64,000 nt of DNA from Hylemonella gracilis ATCC 19624 (GTDB taxonomy: Bacteria; Pseudomonadota; Gammaproteobacteria; Burkholderiales; Burkholderiaceae_C), in NCBI RefSeq assembly GCF_000211835.1, contig NZ_AEGR01000093.1:1-64000 (forward strand), read 5' to 3'. Each line of letters opens with the position of its first letter. The first letter of the stretch is position 1. The notes under the pieces are model-generated. The model had not been told where the DNA came from. It did not search any database and worked only from the letters and a program-made list of their open reading frames with translations. This document shows, one piece after another, positions 51,832 through 60,482 of this stretch. The translations under genes and the position numbers were made by a program.

Positions 51832-52956
51832 ATGAGCTCTCCCGCTTTGCGTCCTACCCCCATTCCCCCCGCAAATTCCGATATTGAGTGGGCCGATCCT
51901 GGTCGCGCAGCGGCTTTTACAAGCTGGTTGAACAGCTTGGCCAGCCCTCAGCGACTGCAGGTTGCGAGCTTGCGCATGGCGTCGGCCGACGCCAGCTTCC
52001 GCCGCTACTTCCGTGTTGACACCACGGACCAGGCCAGCCGCATCATCATGGACGCGCCACCCGACAAGGAGAACTGCGCGCCTTTTGTCCAGATTGCCGC
52101 ACTGATGTCGGAGGCCGGGCTGCTCGCACCCCGCGTCTTGGACTGGGATGAAGCCCAAGGATTCATGCTGCTGACCGACCTGGGCGCGCGCACCATGATG
52201 CAGGTGATCCAACCTGATCAAGCCCAGGCCAATTTGCCCCTCTATCGCAAAGCCGTCGACGCTTTGGTGCGCTGGCAGCAGGCTTCGCGACCCGGCGTGC
52301 TGCCCGCTTACGACGCGGCCTTGCTGCGGCGCGAACTGGAACTATTCCCAGACTGGTATCTGGCCCGACATCGTGGCATCACGGTGGAGGGCAAATTGCG
52401 CAAAACCCTGGATGAGATGTTCAGCTTGATCATCGAGCGCAACCTGGCCAGCCCCTCGGTCTACGTGCATCGCGACTTCATGCCGCGCAACCTGATGATC
52501 CCCGGGCATCCGGACCAGCCTGCTTCAGAGCAGCCGCCAGAGGAGCGTCTCGGGGTGTTGGATTTCCAGGATGCTGTCTATGGCCCCATCACGTACGACA
52601 TCGCCAGTCTCATGCGCGATGCTTTTCTCAGCTGGGATGAGGATTTCGTGATCGACATCACGGTCCGGTACTGGCAAGCAGCGCGTCAGGCCGGCTTGCC
52701 CGTGCACGAAGACTTCGGGGAGTTCTTCCGCGCCGTGGAGTGGATGGGACTGCAACGCCATTTGAAGATCGCGGGCATCTTTGCGCGACTGACTTTGCGC
52801 GATGGCAAGCCCAAGTACCTTGCCGATGCGCCACGCTTCATCGCCTACATCCGCGCCACGTGTGCACGTTATTCGGAACTCAAACCCTTGTTGCGCCTGG
52901 TGGACGAGGTTGAAGGCATCAGCGAGGCCAGCGGCTACGCTTTCGGCCGCGTCTGA
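51832..52956 (+). CDS. amgK: N-acetylmuramate/N-acetylglucosamine anomeric kinase
   Basis: Phosphorylates free MurNAc at the anomeric position for recycling. The 374-residue protein belongs to the aminoglycoside phosphotransferase fold: ASADASFRRYFRV, catalytic VYVHRDFMPRNLMI and metal-binding LDFQDAVYGP. Its position divergent from lptD is the usual one for amgK. MurU, normally the next gene in Pseudomonas, lies instead at 40740. rsmE follows in the same direction 46 bases on. ATG 51832 is preferred over 51811; neither has a clear ribosome-binding site. Confidence 0.85.
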   Translation: MSSPALRPTPIPPANSDIEWADPGRAAAFTSWLNSLASPQRLQVASLRMASADASFRRYFRVDTTDQASRIIMDAPPDKENCAPFVQIAALMSEAGLLAPRVLDWDEAQGFMLLTDLGARTMMQVIQPDQAQANLPLYRKAVDALVRWQQASRPGVLPAYDAALLRRELELFPDWYLARHRGITVEGKLRKTLDEMFSLIIERNLASPSVYVHRDFMPRNLMIPGHPDQPASEQPPEERLGVLDFQDAVYGPITYDIASLMRDAFLSWDEDFVIDITVRYWQAARQAGLPVHEDFGEFFRAVEWMGLQRHLKIAGIFARLTLRDGKPKYLADAPRFIAYIRATCARYSELKPLLRLVDEVEGISEASGYAFGRV

Positions 52957-53002
52957 TCCCACTCATCCAGGGCTAACCCGCGTTTTTGCGCAATCTTTCC
53001 GG

Positions 53003-53749
53003 ATGCCACGCTTTCACTGCCCCGAAGAGCCGTCGTCGGTGCTGCGCGCCGGTGGCGAGGTCGAACTCCCACCGGAAACCGCGCGCCATGTGCAGGTGCT
53101 GCGCCTGCAACCCGGCGATACCCTCACGCTGTTCAACGGCCGAAGCGGCGAGTGGACCGCAACCGTTTTGCGCATGGGGCGGGCCAGCGTCACCGTCCGT
53201 GTGGACCACCACCACGCCGTCGAGCGCGAAGCGCCACTGGACGTCCATCTGGCGGTTGGCATGCCCGCGAACGAACGCATGGACTGGCTGGTGGAAAAAG
53301 CCGTGGAACTCGGGGTGGCCAGCATCCAGCCCCTCCAAACCGAACGCAGCGTGCTGCGGCTCAGCGGTGAGCGTGCCCTGAAGAAGCAGTTGCACTGGCA
53401 AGGCATCGCCATCGCGGCTTGTGAGCAATGCGGCCGCAATCGCCTGCCGCCCGTGCACGCCGTGCGGCCCTTGCAGGATGTTGCGGCTTGGAGTCCACCC
53501 GAAGTTCAGCGGCGTTTTGTACTGTCCCTGGACGACGACTGCGTGCCCATCAGCCAGGTTCTCGCGTCCAGGGGCAGCACCGGCTCGGTGCTGTTGCTGT
53601 CCGGCCCCGAGGGCGGCCTCAGTCCGACCGAGGAACAGGCCGCGCGCGCAGCAGGCTTTCAGCCCGTCAGTCTAGGGCAACGCACGCTGCGCGCGGAGAC
53701 CGCACCGCTGGCGGCCCTGGCGGTGTTGACGCTTCAAGGACTTAGCTGA
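53003..53749 (+). CDS. rsmE: 16S rRNA (uracil1498-N3)-methyltransferase
   Basis: Methylates U1498 of 16S rRNA. The 248-residue SPOUT protein has an N-terminal PUA-like part (MPRFHCPEEP, HVQVLRLQPGDTLTLFNG) and the knot with LLSGPEGGLSPTEE and LGQRTLRAETAPLAAL at the C-terminus. The start matches the family. It overlaps the convergent hydrolase gene by 8 bases. Confidence 0.94.
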   Translation: MPRFHCPEEPSSVLRAGGEVELPPETARHVQVLRLQPGDTLTLFNGRSGEWTATVLRMGRASVTVRVDHHHAVEREAPLDVHLAVGMPANERMDWLVEKAVELGVASIQPLQTERSVLRLSGERALKKQLHWQGIAIAACEQCGRNRLPPVHAVRPLQDVAAWSPPEVQRRFVLSLDDDCVPISQVLASRGSTGSVLLLSGPEGGLSPTEEQAARAAGFQPVSLGQRTLRAETAPLAALAVLTLQGLS

Positions 53750-54596
53750 ATCGCTGATCCAGCCATTGCGCCAGCTGCCGGTAGACCGACTCGCGGTGCA
53801 GCTCGTTGAAGATCTCGTGGTAGTGCTGGGCGTAGCAGTGTGACTCGACCAGCTTGGGCTCGCCCTGCGGGGCCGCGCGCGCGAACGCCGCACTACCCGC
53901 CGGATTGACCAGCTTGTCTTGTCCGGCGTACAGCAGCAGGGTCGGGGTGTGCCAATGTCGTGCCGCCTTGACGACCCGAGGACCGGCATCCGCGATGTAG
54001 CGCGCCAGCCGAGCGGAAATGCGGTCATGCACCAGAGGGTCATGCTGGTACGCCTTGATCACCTCAGGATCGTGCGACAGCCAATTCGCGTCCAGTCCAT
54101 TGCGCACGCGCAGATGCGGCGCGATTGCGGGAAGGAAAGCCAGCACAAGGCGTCGTCCAAGGCTCAATCCGGCGTCCAGCGCAGGCGAGGACAGAACCAG
54201 GCCGTCAATGCGCACGCGGTTCAAAGCCACGGCGTGGGCCGCCACCAGACCTCCCATGCTGTGGCCCAGCAGTATCAGAGGCAAGCCCTGACCCACGGTA
54301 CGGCGCGTGAAATTCACGATGTGGGCCAAGTCATCCACAAGACGCCGACGCGAAGGCAGTCCACCCCGCACGCCGCTGGAATGGCCGTGCCCGAAGTGAT
54401 CGTAGGCCCGCACGATGAAGTTCTGCACATGCAGCCGCCGGGCCATTTCCTCGTACCGCCCGCTGTGCTCGCCCAGGCCGTGAACCATCAGCACCACGCC
54501 TCGAGGACGTGCTCCCGGATCAAGAGGCCAGTCGCGAATGGCCAGCTTCTGGTGATCAGCCGTCGTGTACGTGCTTTGATCCATGGTATTGGTCAT
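53742..54596 (-). CDS. Alpha/beta hydrolase, monoacylglycerol lipase/lysophospholipase type
   Basis: A 284-residue cytosolic hydrolase of the Hydrolase_4 group. The oxyanion segment VLMVHGLGEHSGRY (35-48) and DHFGHGHSSGVRG (66-78) are typical of monoglyceride lipases. The nucleophile is in LGHSMGGLVAA (Ser113), the acid in LLYAGQDKLVNP and the base in HYHEIFNE. The start ATG shares ATGA with the stop of the M20 peptidase gene, so the two are translationally coupled. Lipid substrate is inferred. Confidence 0.85.
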   Translation of the reverse strand: MTNTMDQSTYTTADHQKLAIRDWPLDPGARPRGVVLMVHGLGEHSGRYEEMARRLHVQNFIVRAYDHFGHGHSSGVRGGLPSRRRLVDDLAHIVNFTRRTVGQGLPLILLGHSMGGLVAAHAVALNRVRIDGLVLSSPALDAGLSLGRRLVLAFLPAIAPHLRVRNGLDANWLSHDPEVIKAYQHDPLVHDRISARLARYIADAGPRVVKAARHWHTPTLLLYAGQDKLVNPAGSAAFARAAPQGEPKLVESHCYAQHYHEIFNELHRESVYRQLAQWLDQRFS

Positions 54597-56110
54597 GGCA
54601 TGTGTGCGATCACTTGGGCGACCGCCGCGGTCAACCGCTGCGCATAAGGCACGTGAAGGAACTCATTCGGCCCGTGGGCATTGCTTTTGGGACCGAGCAC
54701 GCCACACACCATCATTTGGGCCTGGGGAAACCCACGCGACAACATGTTCATCAACGGTATCGTCCCGCCCTGACCAATGAAACCGCACGGTGCCCCATAG
54801 AAGTTGCGCGAGGCCGCATCCAGCGCCTGGCCGAACCACGGCGCGGTTTCTGGCGCGTTCCAGCCCGTGGCCGAGCCCGTGCCCTCAAAGGTCACACGGG
54901 CCTGGTAGGGGGCGTTGTCCTCCAGCAGGGCCTTGACCTCCTGCACGGCCGCCGCCGCGTCCACCAGTGGCGGCAGGCGCAAAGACAGCTTGAACGCGGT
55001 GGAGGGCCTCAGCACATTGCCCGCGTTTTGCAGGTCTGGTAATCCTTCGGCGCCCGTGACACTCAAAGTGGGCATCCAGGTGCGGTTGAGCAGCGCCTGC
55101 ACGGGATCGGTGGTCATGGGCAGCGAGAAACGGGTGTCGCCCTCGCAGTCGTAGTGCACCCACGGAAAACGCTTGTAGAGGTCCTCACCCAGGATGGCCG
55201 CCGTGGCGCGGGCCTGGGCCAGCCGCTCGGCCGGCACCTCGCAATGCAGGCGGGCCGGCAGCAGGCGGCCAGTGGCGCTGTCTTCTAGCCGGTCCAGCAC
55301 ATGGCGCAGGATGCGAAAGCTCGACGGCACCACCCCGCTGGCGTCGCCCGAATGCACACCCTCGGTGAGGATCTCCACCTTGAGCGTGCCGCTGGCCATG
55401 CCGCGCAGGCTGGTCGTCAGCCAGAGTTGCTCATAATTGCCAGCGCCGCTGTCCAGGCAGACCACCAGTCCCACGTCGCCCAGTCGGTCTTTGCCCATGC
55501 CTCCCGAGCCACGGAGCGCATCCACGTACGGCAAGAGATCAAAAGAACCGCTTTCCTCGCAGGTTTCGATCAACCCAACGATGCGCGGGTGCGACAGCTT
55601 TTGGTTCTTGAGCGAGGCGATGGCCGCGATGCTGGCGTAGACAGCGTAGCCGTCGTCTGCGCCGCCACGGCCATACAACTTGCCGTCCTCGTACTTGGGC
55701 GTCCAGGGGCCAAGGTCATTGCGCCAGCCATTGAATTCGGGCTGCTTGTCCAGGTGTCCGTACATCAGCACCGTGCGCTGCGACCGCTCCTGGCTTTGAA
55801 GCGTTTCTTGTCCTCCACCACTGGCGGGCACCTCGAAGAACAGCACAGGGGTGCGGCCCTCAAGCCGCAGAATCTCCAATTTCAGACCCTGGATCTTCTG
55901 CGCTTCCACCCACGCGGCCGCGTTGCTCACCACGGCGTCAATGTGGCCATGTTCGGCCCATCGTGGGTCGAACATGGGGGACTTCGCCGGAATAGCGATG
56001 TAGTCCCGCAGTTGCGGCAGGATTTCACGGTCCCAAACTTGGTGGATGTCTTGGAGTGCCTGGGCTGGAATGAAAGCGTTGCGTTCGGTGGCGGAGAGTG
56101 GGGCGTTCAT
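54593..56110 (-). CDS. M20 family metallopeptidase
   Basis: A 505-residue zinc exopeptidase of the M20 (carnosinase/succinyl-diaminopimelate desuccinylase-like) type. Ligands in order: LMYGHLDKQPE (His), YGRGGADDGYA (Asp), LIETCEESGS (two Glu), VVCLDSGAG (Asp) and SNAHGPNE (His) near the end, with a dimerisation insert in the middle. The start at 56110 has GGGAG 9 bases upstream; another in-frame ATG at 56152 is possible. Dipeptide-type substrates are likely, specificity unknown. It precedes the lipase-like gene with a 4-base overlap. Confidence 0.87.
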   Translation of the reverse strand: MNAPLSATERNAFIPAQALQDIHQVWDREILPQLRDYIAIPAKSPMFDPRWAEHGHIDAVVSNAAAWVEAQKIQGLKLEILRLEGRTPVLFFEVPASGGGQETLQSQERSQRTVLMYGHLDKQPEFNGWRNDLGPWTPKYEDGKLYGRGGADDGYAVYASIAAIASLKNQKLSHPRIVGLIETCEESGSFDLLPYVDALRGSGGMGKDRLGDVGLVVCLDSGAGNYEQLWLTTSLRGMASGTLKVEILTEGVHSGDASGVVPSSFRILRHVLDRLEDSATGRLLPARLHCEVPAERLAQARATAAILGEDLYKRFPWVHYDCEGDTRFSLPMTTDPVQALLNRTWMPTLSVTGAEGLPDLQNAGNVLRPSTAFKLSLRLPPLVDAAAAVQEVKALLEDNAPYQARVTFEGTGSATGWNAPETAPWFGQALDAASRNFYGAPCGFIGQGGTIPLMNMLSRGFPQAQMMVCGVLGPKSNAHGPNEFLHVPYAQRLTAAVAQVIAHMP

Positions 56111-56224
56111 GGCGGCAGGCTCCCGAAATGCTTCTGGATGAGACACCGCCATCCTACGCCGCTGCGCAAGGCGATGGAAGACACTCGGTCATGCGATGGA
56201 GGCGGCGCCGGCCAGGCTTCCAGT

Positions 56225-56866
56225 TCAGCCTGCGTCTGGCTGCGCCGAGGGCGCGGCGTGGCGGAAGGCCTGCAGCTGTGCACAGGCAGCGTCGACCGCG
56301 CTGATCAACGGCCAGCGTGTCAGGTCCACCTTGAAGCGGCGTGCACTTTCGACCTGCGGTATGAGGTACACATCCGCCAGTCCAGGCGTGTTGCCGTGAC
56401 AAAAATCCCCACGCTGCCGGTCGGCGGCCAACAGCGTTTCGATGGCGTCAAACCCGGCGCTGATCCAGGTTCCACACCAGGCATTGACGGTGTCGGAGTC
56501 GGCTGAGAAGTTCTTCCGCAGATACTCCAGGATGCGGCGGTTATTGATCGGATGAATGTCGCAGGCCACGATGGACGCCAGGGCCCGCACGTGCGCACGT
56601 GCGTCCGGGTCGCGCGGCAACAGGGCTGGGTTGGGGTGGCGCTCCTCCAGCCATTCGATGATGGCGGGCGACTGGATGAGCACCGTTCCATCCCTCAACG
56701 CCAGGGCAGGCACCAGCTGCTGCGGATTGATGGCCTTGAAGTCAGCCTGTAGATGCTCCTCCTTGCGCAAGTCCAGGGCCACATACTCGGTGTCCAAGCC
56801 CTTGAGGTGCAGCGCGATGCGCAGACGGTGCGAGGTGCCACTGCGGAAAAAGTTGTACAGCTTCAT
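56225..56866 (-). CDS. maiA: Maleylacetoacetate isomerase
   Basis: Zeta-class GST that isomerises maleylacetoacetate to fumarylacetoacetate in tyrosine breakdown. The 213-residue sequence starts KLYNFFRSGTSHRLRIALHLKG, the glutathione site with serines as in SSCSxRxR, and has the cis-proline QQLVPAL and the tail GLADVYLIPQVESARRFKVD. Tyrosine-pathway partners are not nearby. The 141-bp gap to metW holds no recognised gene. Confidence 0.85.
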   Translation of the reverse strand: MKLYNFFRSGTSHRLRIALHLKGLDTEYVALDLRKEEHLQADFKAINPQQLVPALALRDGTVLIQSPAIIEWLEERHPNPALLPRDPDARAHVRALASIVACDIHPINNRRILEYLRKNFSADSDTVNAWCGTWISAGFDAIETLLAADRQRGDFCHGNTPGLADVYLIPQVESARRFKVDLTRWPLISAVDAACAQLQAFRHAAPSAQPDAG

Positions 56867-57007
56867 GGGTGCAAGCGCCTTTCACTACTCTTTTCGATCT
56901 GCGCATTGTCGCCAGTCCGCTGATGCAGACAAGATTCCCTCATGGAGACTGAAAACGCAACAACGCGCTGATGTACGCGCCCAGCGCAAGTTCACGAATG
57001 AAATGGT

Positions 57008-57589
57008 TTAGCGCGAGAACTTGAGTACTGCCGTGCTGGCGCGCAAGTTCGGCCAGCGGCGCACCACTTTGCCCAGGTGCAGGCCGAAGCTGTCCTGAAT
57101 GTGTAGTCCATTGCGATGCGCCAGGACCTCCAGGTCGGTCAATGTGCCGACACGGATATTCGGTGTGTCGTACCACTGGTAAGGCAGGCGGCGGGTCACT
57201 GGCATGCGTCCAGCCAATACGCTCAGACGGTTCGGCCAGTGGGCAAAATTGGGGAATGCCACGATGCCGGTGCGCCCGACGCGTGCCGTCTCCTGCAAAA
57301 CGGTCTCGGCATTGCGCAGATGCTGCAGGGTGTCGATCTGCAACACCACGTCGAAGCTCCGGTCCCCAAACATCGACAGGCCCTGGTCCAGGTTCAACTG
57401 GATGACGTTGACGCCACGTTGGACGCAAGCCTGCACGTTGGCATCGTCCAACTCCACGCCGTAACCCGTGCAGCCTCGCTCCGCTTGCAAATGGGCGAGC
57501 AGGGCGCCATCTCCACATCCCAGATCCAGCACCCTGGATCCATGGGGTACCAAGCTGGCTATTGCTTCCAGCATGCGCGTGTCGCTCAT
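57008..57589 (-). CDS. metW: Methionine biosynthesis protein MetW
   Basis: A 193-residue SAM-dependent methyltransferase-like protein that activates MetX. The SAM loop is [18 protein letters not shown] (18-35) and the [15 protein letters not shown] element follows. The end, [18 protein letters not shown], is typical. The start shares ATGA with the metX stop, giving the operon metX-metW under the SAM-II RNA. Confidence 0.93.
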   Translation of the reverse strand: MSDTRMLEAIASLVPHGSRVLDLGCGDGALLAHLQAERGCTGYGVELDDANVQACVQRGVNVIQLNLDQGLSMFGDRSFDVVLQIDTLQHLRNAETVLQETARVGRTGIVAFPNFAHWPNRLSVLAGRMPVTRRLPYQWYDTPNIRVGTLTDLEVLAHRNGLHIQDSFGLHLGKVVRRWPNLRASTAVLKFSR

Positions 57590-58731
57590 GTCCGCGGCTC
57601 CCGCGCCATGTTGTTGAAGTAGGACCGCACGACCCCCAGGTAACGCGGATCGTCCAGCAAAAAGGCATCGTGGCCGTGGGGTGCGTCGATTTCGGCGTAA
57701 CTCACATCGCGCCGGTTGTCGAGCAATCCCTTGACAATCTCCCGACTGCGCTCGGGCGAAAAGCGCCAGTCGGTTGAGAAGCTGACCAACAGGAATTTGC
57801 AGCGTGCGGTGGCCAGGGCCGCGGTCAGGTCACCTCCATGCTGGCGCGCTGGGTCGAAATAGTCCAATGCCCTCGTGATCAGGAGGTAGGTATTGGCGTC
57901 AAAGTAGTCGCTGAATTTGTCGCCCTGGTAACGCAAATAGCTTTCGATCTGAAATTCGATGTCCTGGGTGCTGTACTGGTAGCCCGACCTGACCGCGCCA
58001 TCCACCGCACCGCGCAGCTCTCGGCCAAACTTTTCGTTCATCACATCGTCACTCAGGTAGGTGATGTGGCCAATCATGCGGGCGATCCGCAAACCCCGCT
58101 TGGGTATCACGCCATGTTCATAGAAATGACCGCCATGGAAGTCCGGATCCGTCACGATGGCCCGGCGCGCCACTTCGTTGAAGGCGATGTTCTCGGCGTT
58201 CAGATTGGGCGCGCTCGCGATCACCACGGCATACCGCATGCGCTCTGGATACTGCAAAGTCCAGCTCAACGCCTGCATGCCACCTAGGCTGCCACCCATG
58301 ACCGCGGCCAGTTGGCCAATGCCCAACTTGTCGAGGAGACGGGCTTGTGCATTCACCCAGTCTTCGACCGTCACGACCGGAAAGTCCGCGCCGTAAACCT
58401 TGCCCGTGTCGGGATTCACGTGCATGGGCCCAGTGGAGCCGAAGCAGGATCCGAGATTGTTGACTCCGATCACATAGAACTTGTCGGTGTCAACGGGCTT
58501 GCCAGGGCCAATCATGTTGTCCCACCATCCCTCCGTCCCGGGCTGACCCGCGTAAACGCCAGCAACGTGGTGGGACGCATTGAGCGCATGGCAAATCAAG
58601 ACCGCATTGGATCTGTCGGCGTTGAGCCTGCCATAGGTTTCATAGGTGAGGCTATAGCCACGGATGCTGGCACCACTCTGAGTTGTCAGAGGGGCTTCGA
58701 AATACATGGTCTGGGGCTGGGCGATCAGCAT
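57586..58731 (-). CDS. metX: Homoserine O-acyltransferase
   Basis: Acylates homoserine (acetyl or succinyl) in methionine synthesis. The 381-residue alpha/beta hydrolase has [14 protein letters not shown], the nucleophile in [14 protein letters not shown], the acid in [10 protein letters not shown] and the base in [12 protein letters not shown]. Many betaproteobacterial MetX proteins use succinyl-CoA; the sequence alone does not decide. The start [11 protein letters not shown] at 58731 follows the family; a second ATG at 58740 lies next to the leader terminator. Neither has a classical ribosome-binding site. Confidence 0.94.
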   Translation of the reverse strand: MLIAQPQTMYFEAPLTTQSGASIRGYSLTYETYGRLNADRSNAVLICHALNASHHVAGVYAGQPGTEGWWDNMIGPGKPVDTDKFYVIGVNNLGSCFGSTGPMHVNPDTGKVYGADFPVVTVEDWVNAQARLLDKLGIGQLAAVMGGSLGGMQALSWTLQYPERMRYAVVIASAPNLNAENIAFNEVARRAIVTDPDFHGGHFYEHGVIPKRGLRIARMIGHITYLSDDVMNEKFGRELRGAVDGAVRSGYQYSTQDIEFQIESYLRYQGDKFSDYFDANTYLLITRALDYFDPARQHGGDLTAALATARCKFLLVSFSTDWRFSPERSREIVKGLLDNRRDVSYAEIDAPHGHDAFLLDDPRYLGVVRSYFNNMAREPRT

Positions 58732-58740
58732 CGAAAGCAT

Positions 58741-58783
58741 CGGAAAACAAAAAACCCGGCGCAGCATTCAGCCTGGCCGGGTT
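58741..58783 (-). terminator. Leader terminator (attenuator) between riboswitch and metX
   Basis: On the minus strand AACCCGGC (58783-58776) pairs with GCCGGGTT (58760-58753) and is followed by TTTTGTTTT. It lies between the SAM-II element and the metX start, so termination here would switch the operon off. Confidence 0.75.
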
Positions 58784-58798
58784 CCTGCGCGCAGAAAG

Positions 58799-58876
58799 CC
58801 CCTTCTTTAGCTGAACTTTGGAATCTGCAACTTAAGGTGCAGCTCCAGCGCCCGCAATCGGGATCAAATCGGCGCT
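58799..58876 (-). ncRNA. SAM-II (metA-type) riboswitch in the metX leader
   Basis: Reading the minus strand: P1 arms AGCGCC (58876-58871) and GGCGCT (58852-58847) enclose a loop with GATTTGATCCCGATTGCG. Further downstream the A-rich element AGCTAAAG (58812-58805) is followed by AAGGGG (to 58799), whose G run can pair with the CCC of the loop as the second pseudoknot helix. These are the sequence features of SAM-II. The spacer between the helices carries an extra hairpin, CTGCACC TTAA GTTGCAG (58842-58825). A -10-like TATACT starts 12 bases upstream. Confidence 0.82.
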
Positions 58877-58882
58877 AGGTCA

Positions 58883-58888
58883 AGTATA
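58883..58888 (-). promoter_or_regulatory. Probable -10 element for metX-metW
   Basis: TATACT on the minus strand lies 7 bases upstream of the first riboswitch base, so the transcript would begin with the aptamer. A clear -35 element is not seen; the closest is a GTTTGA at 16 bases. Confidence 0.45.
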
Positions 58889-59112
58889 TGCAACTTTGTG
58901 GCACTCAAACCTGCAGTCAAACGGACCAAGAAGTGGAGTGGGCGGGGGGCACGCATTGGCAGTTGGCCAGCAGCCGGAAAAGCCGTGCGAGTTGGTATAC
59001 GGACCGCATCTGTCGCGGTCAGGAATACGTGCTTTTTGCGTGCCGACGTCGTTTCTTTACCATGGAAACACAAACTTTTAACGCTTTATGGTTTCTCCTA
59101 GGCCTGGTTTTC
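58889..59112. other. Intergenic stretch with no recognised gene
   Basis: Part of a ~400-bp gap between the metX leader and the RRM gene. Short open frames here have no homology I recognise and no ribosome-binding site. I see no tRNA, repeat or other element. Confidence 0.5.
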
Positions 59113-59141
59113 TTGCCGCGCTGGTGATTCCAAGTTAATAA
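59113..59141 (+). promoter_or_regulatory. Sigma-70 promoter for the RRM gene
   Basis: TTGCCG (59113-59118), a 17-base spacer and TAATAA (59136-59141). A start near 59148 gives a leader of about 133 bases before the ATG at 59281, long for this genome and like cold-shock genes. Confidence 0.65.
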
Positions 59142-59280
59142 TAAGAAAGTGTGGGTGAGGGAGGTTTACCTAAGCAGCTCAACACAGGATTGCGGTAGTC
59201 TGCCGAATTCGCATCGACTCACGAATTGCTTGCGTTTCAGGGACCCCATCGCTTGTCATCGGTTTTTGAGGAGTCCCTAG

Positions 59281-59676
59281 ATGGGCAACAAACTTTACGT
59301 GGGCAATTTGGCCTATTCGATTCGTGATAACGATCTTGAACAGGCCTTTGGCCAGTTCGGTGCGGTCACCAGTGCCAAAGTCATGATGGAACGTGACACC
59401 GGACGTTCCAAAGGCTTCGGCTTTGTCGAAATGGGCAGCGATGCCGAAGCTCAGGCCGCCATCAATGGCCTGAATGGTCAACCCCTGAGCGGTCGCAACG
59501 TGGTCGTGAATGAGGCTCGTCCGATGGAGCCGCGCCCTCCGCGTAGCGGTGGCTTCGGCGGTCCGCGCCGTGAAGGCGGCGGTGGTGGCTACGGCGGTGA
59601 CGGTGGGGGCGACGGTGGCTTTCGCAGCCACCTATGGCAACCCGCGTGGCGGCAACGGCGGCGGCGGGCGTCGTAG
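59281..59676 (+). CDS. RRM RNA-binding protein with glycine-rich tail (C-terminus apparently frameshifted)
   Basis: A 131-residue protein with one RNA recognition motif: RNP2 is LYVGNL (5-10) and RNP1 KGFGFVEM (44-51), followed by a Gly-rich tail (GGGGGYGGDGGG). Such small proteins, related to plant and cyanobacterial glycine-rich proteins, act as RNA chaperones often raised by cold. The last ~18 residues (FRSHLWQPAWRQRRRRAS) are basic and unlike the family. In the next frame the sequence reads YGNPRGGNGGGGRRSY and stops at 59683, the expected Gly-rich end. Removing the A at 59630 restores FRSPYGNPRGG. The ATG follows GAGGAG. Confidence 0.88.
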   Translation: MGNKLYVGNLAYSIRDNDLEQAFGQFGAVTSAKVMMERDTGRSKGFGFVEMGSDAEAQAAINGLNGQPLSGRNVVVNEARPMEPRPPRSGGFGGPRREGGGGGYGGDGGGDGGFRSHLWQPAWRQRRRRAS

Positions 59677-59683
59677 CTACTGA
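59631..59683 (+). other. Displaced glycine-rich C-terminus of the RRM protein
   Basis: In the frame +1 to the gene, codons from 59633 read YGNPRGGNGGGGRRSY then TGA at 59681-59683. This is the typical end of the family and suggests a one-base insertion just upstream. Confidence 0.6.
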
Positions 59684-59753
59684 GCACTGCGGGTAGATCT
59701 TGGTCCGGCCTTGCTGAGCCGAATCAAGATGTCTGCTCTTTGCGATTGTTCTC

Positions 59754-59788
59754 AAAAAGGCCCTTGGGTTTTCCCGTGGGCCTTTTTG
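59754..59788. terminator. Bidirectional rho-independent terminator
   Basis: AAAAAGGCCC and GGGCCTTTTT pair with an inner GGG/CCC, giving A and T runs on both sides. It lies between the RRM gene and the convergent lptC gene. Confidence 0.92.
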
Positions 59789-59792
59789 TCAT

Positions 59793-60482
59793 TCATTGAA
59801 GCGGCCGTTGGATGGACTCCGCAGAGGACGACGGCAGGACCTGAATGTCAGATACTGCCCCGCGAGGCAGCAAGATGCCGCGTACACGGCCACGAAGTTC
59901 GATCACCTGATCGTAATTAGTGAAATTCAAGCTCTGTGCCTCGATGCGGCTCTCGCCATGCATCAGCACCACCGGTACGTTGGAGAGCACACGCTCCTCT
60001 TCCAGGAAAGCGTGCAGGTACTCACTTTTAAAGCTCACGCTGGGCAAGGCACGACCTTGTTTATCGACCACGGCAGGTCTCAAGACGTGCGCTTTGCCGA
60101 TCAGCTCCACTTCGGTTGCCTTTGAGGTGGTGATCGCGCGCGTGGCAGTTGCTACGGTGAAATAACCGCGCTCGATGTTGTAGCTGCGCATCTGAACACT
60201 GCTGATTTCAAGCATGTCGTTGTAGGGGTAGTGCCAACCTTGATCCCCATAAATCTCGCTTTTCAGACGGCCTTCCTGGTCAAAGGTCTTGACGGAAAAG
60301 CGCTTCATTTCATAGTCGGGATCGCGTCGGACTTCTTTCTCGACGCGCGGGCTGGAGAACAAGGAGGAGCTGCGCATCAGCCAGTAGGTGCCCAAGGCAA
60401 GCAAAAGCATGAGCAGCATGGGCAGGTAAATCGTGATGCGGTCCCAGCCCTGGCGCAACAAGCGGCCCACTCCCTTTTGCAT
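59793..60482 (-). CDS. lptC: LPS export ABC transporter periplasmic protein LptC
   Basis: Bitopic protein that accepts LPS from LptB2FG and passes it to LptA. The 229-residue protein has one membrane helix (about 19-38, ITIYLPMLLMLLLALGTYWL) and a periplasmic jellyroll (GQEGRLKSEIYGDQ-like region, TEVELIGKAHVLRP, EEERVLSNVPVVLMHGESRIEA). The start at 60482 overlaps the kdsC stop by one base. It is the last gene of kdsD-kdsC-lptC; the usual next genes lptA and lptB are absent here. Confidence 0.87.
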   Translation of the reverse strand: MQKGVGRLLRQGWDRITIYLPMLLMLLLALGTYWLMRSSSLFSSPRVEKEVRRDPDYEMKRFSVKTFDQEGRLKSEIYGDQGWHYPYNDMLEISSVQMRSYNIERGYFTVATATRAITTSKATEVELIGKAHVLRPAVVDKQGRALPSVSFKSEYLHAFLEEERVLSNVPVVLMHGESRIEAQSLNFTNYDQVIELRGRVRGILLPRGAVSDIQVLPSSSAESIQRPLQ

